A DNA stretch of 64,000 nucleotides from Rutstroemia sp. NJR-2017a BVV2 (lineage: Eukaryota; Ascomycota; Leotiomycetes; Helotiales; Rutstroemiaceae). The notes beneath the pieces were generated by a model, which was given only the letters and a program-made list of their open reading frames with translations, did no database searches and had not been told where the DNA came from. This document shows, piece after piece, positions 62,972 through 64,000 of the stretch. The translations under genes and the position numbers were made by a program. Position 1 is the first letter of the stretch, and each line of letters starts with the position of its first letter. Location of the stretch: the NCBI GenBank assembly GCA_002946415.1, contig NJPS01000013.1:1674001-1738000 (forward strand), in the 5' to 3' direction.

Positions 62972-64000
62972 CGTGAAGATTGGGTACCAACGACCCGAGG
63001 GTGTGGTTGAGAGCTAGCAGAAGCGTTTATTCCGAGTGCTCAGACAGGATCGACGGGGTGCCGAAATAAAAAAGAAAGATATGAAAGACTATTTCTACAA
63101 CGATGTGCTGCTGTGCGTGTGAATCCTCAAACACCTCTGCCCCTCATGGATGTATTCCGGTGACTGATGACGGAAGTGGTATCCAAGCGTGTTTTGAACG
63201 CCGTGTGGTGCGTAGCCCGTGAGGAAGAGGTCAATGGGTTCATGAAGCCATTGCCGGATGCTCTAACTGGTACTTGCAGATGACAAAGAACTCAAAAGGC
63301 AACAAGGAGAAAGTTTGCAAATATTGGGGAAGATATGATGCTATATGTATGTCTATACCTGGAGGATCGAAAAAGAGAGTAAATTAGAAAGTATCCAAAA
63401 GTAGAATGGGAACTGCGGGCCTGCATATGTATAAGGCGGAGAGGTGCGAGGCCCAAGATGCCATAGTGGAGCATGTGGTAGCGGAGGCACACGAGGGTAT
63501 AAAGCACGCAGGCTCTATGGTTCCACGACGAGCCGGGATCATAGAGCTCTTCATGCCTTTCCATTCCTCCCCTGGGGCAAAGTGGTGGATCCCTGGAAGC
63601 CCAAGAAGACCGTTCCGGCCAAAGAGCATGCGGTATCGTGGATAAAGTGTTGACGGCCTAGGGATGATTTAGTACATTTACCCAGATTTGGGATTAAATG
63701 AGCAACGGTTGGTTATGATTGGTAGAAATTAGAACAAAATGCAAAAATCTGGACAAGGGCGATTTGGATTTTTGGGGTTTTTCGCTCGGGTTATCTGCTA
63801 TCTATCGGAGTAGTGACGAGAAGGCCGTCGAGGGTCCCGAATATACGAGCAAGAGAAACAAATCATTGGTAGATGGCGGCTTTGAGGGACCTTTACTAAG
63901 ATGTCTAAAAGGTGTTGAAAAGAGCACAAACGGTAGAGAGAAGAAGATCTCGCCAGTGATTGGGCGTAGTCGATTTCGAAGGCGACATGGACCCCCTGAG
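62972..64000. other. Upstream region of the 7TM receptor gene
   Basis: No convincing gene is visible to the window end. Overlapping short frames at 63292-63653 on both strands lack recognisable character. The region should include the receptor promoter. Confidence 0.45.

Overview
The window looks like nuclear DNA of a filamentous ascomycete. Genes are split by many very short introns (mostly 47-59 nt, with GT donors, CTAAC/CTAAT-type branch points and AG acceptors), strand-biased C/T-rich leaders are present, and the gene set is typically fungal: RAX2, LCL3, an FlbC-like regulator, a homeobox/C2H2 factor and a fungal 7TM receptor. The flavour suggests a Leotiomycete such as the Botrytis/Sclerotinia group. 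That placement is recall of family resemblance, not a search result. I assembled all gene models by hand from splice signals and reading-frame closure.

Layout. At 1-20.3 kb a normal gene-dense region holds: the 3' part of a homeobox plus C2H2 transcription factor (+); an F-box/LRR-type protein (-); UTP12/DIP2 of the small-subunit processome (-); ARPC2 of the Arp2/3 complex (+); the U2 snRNP protein SF3B1 (+); a small secreted cysteine-rich protein (+); and an APH/ACAD11-type small-molecule kinase (+). At 20.3-42.8 kb the only convincing protein gene is a two-zinc-finger regulator resembling FlbC (-, 28.0-26.8 kb). It sits between 6.5 kb and 14.8 kb of non-coding DNA containing simple repeats, strand-biased pyrimidine tracts and a cluster of TACTGTA/TACAGTA sites. 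At 42.8-64 kb come RAX2 (-), LCL3 (-), OGG1 (-), the U2AF large subunit (+), ribosomal protein S13/uS15 (+), the Dpy-30 family COMPASS subunit Sdc1 (-), the nuclease FAN1 (+) and a Frizzled/secretin-like 7TM receptor (-).

Functional themes. Most genes are housekeeping: splicing (SF3B1, U2AF2), ribosome production (UTP12, RPS13), DNA repair (OGG1, FAN1), chromatin (SDC1), and actin and polarity (ARPC2, RAX2). SF3B1 and U2AF2 are direct partners in the splicing cycle. The less routine content is the FlbC-like gene in its 22.5-kb gene-poor domain, the homeobox factor with about five diverged copies of a helical module, the six-cysteine secreted peptide, and a FAN1 catalytic core interrupted by a low-complexity insertion. 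No rRNA, tRNA, CRISPR array or intact transposon was found. I saw no clear new multi-gene system; the gene-poor domain and its repeated motif are the best candidates for something undescribed.
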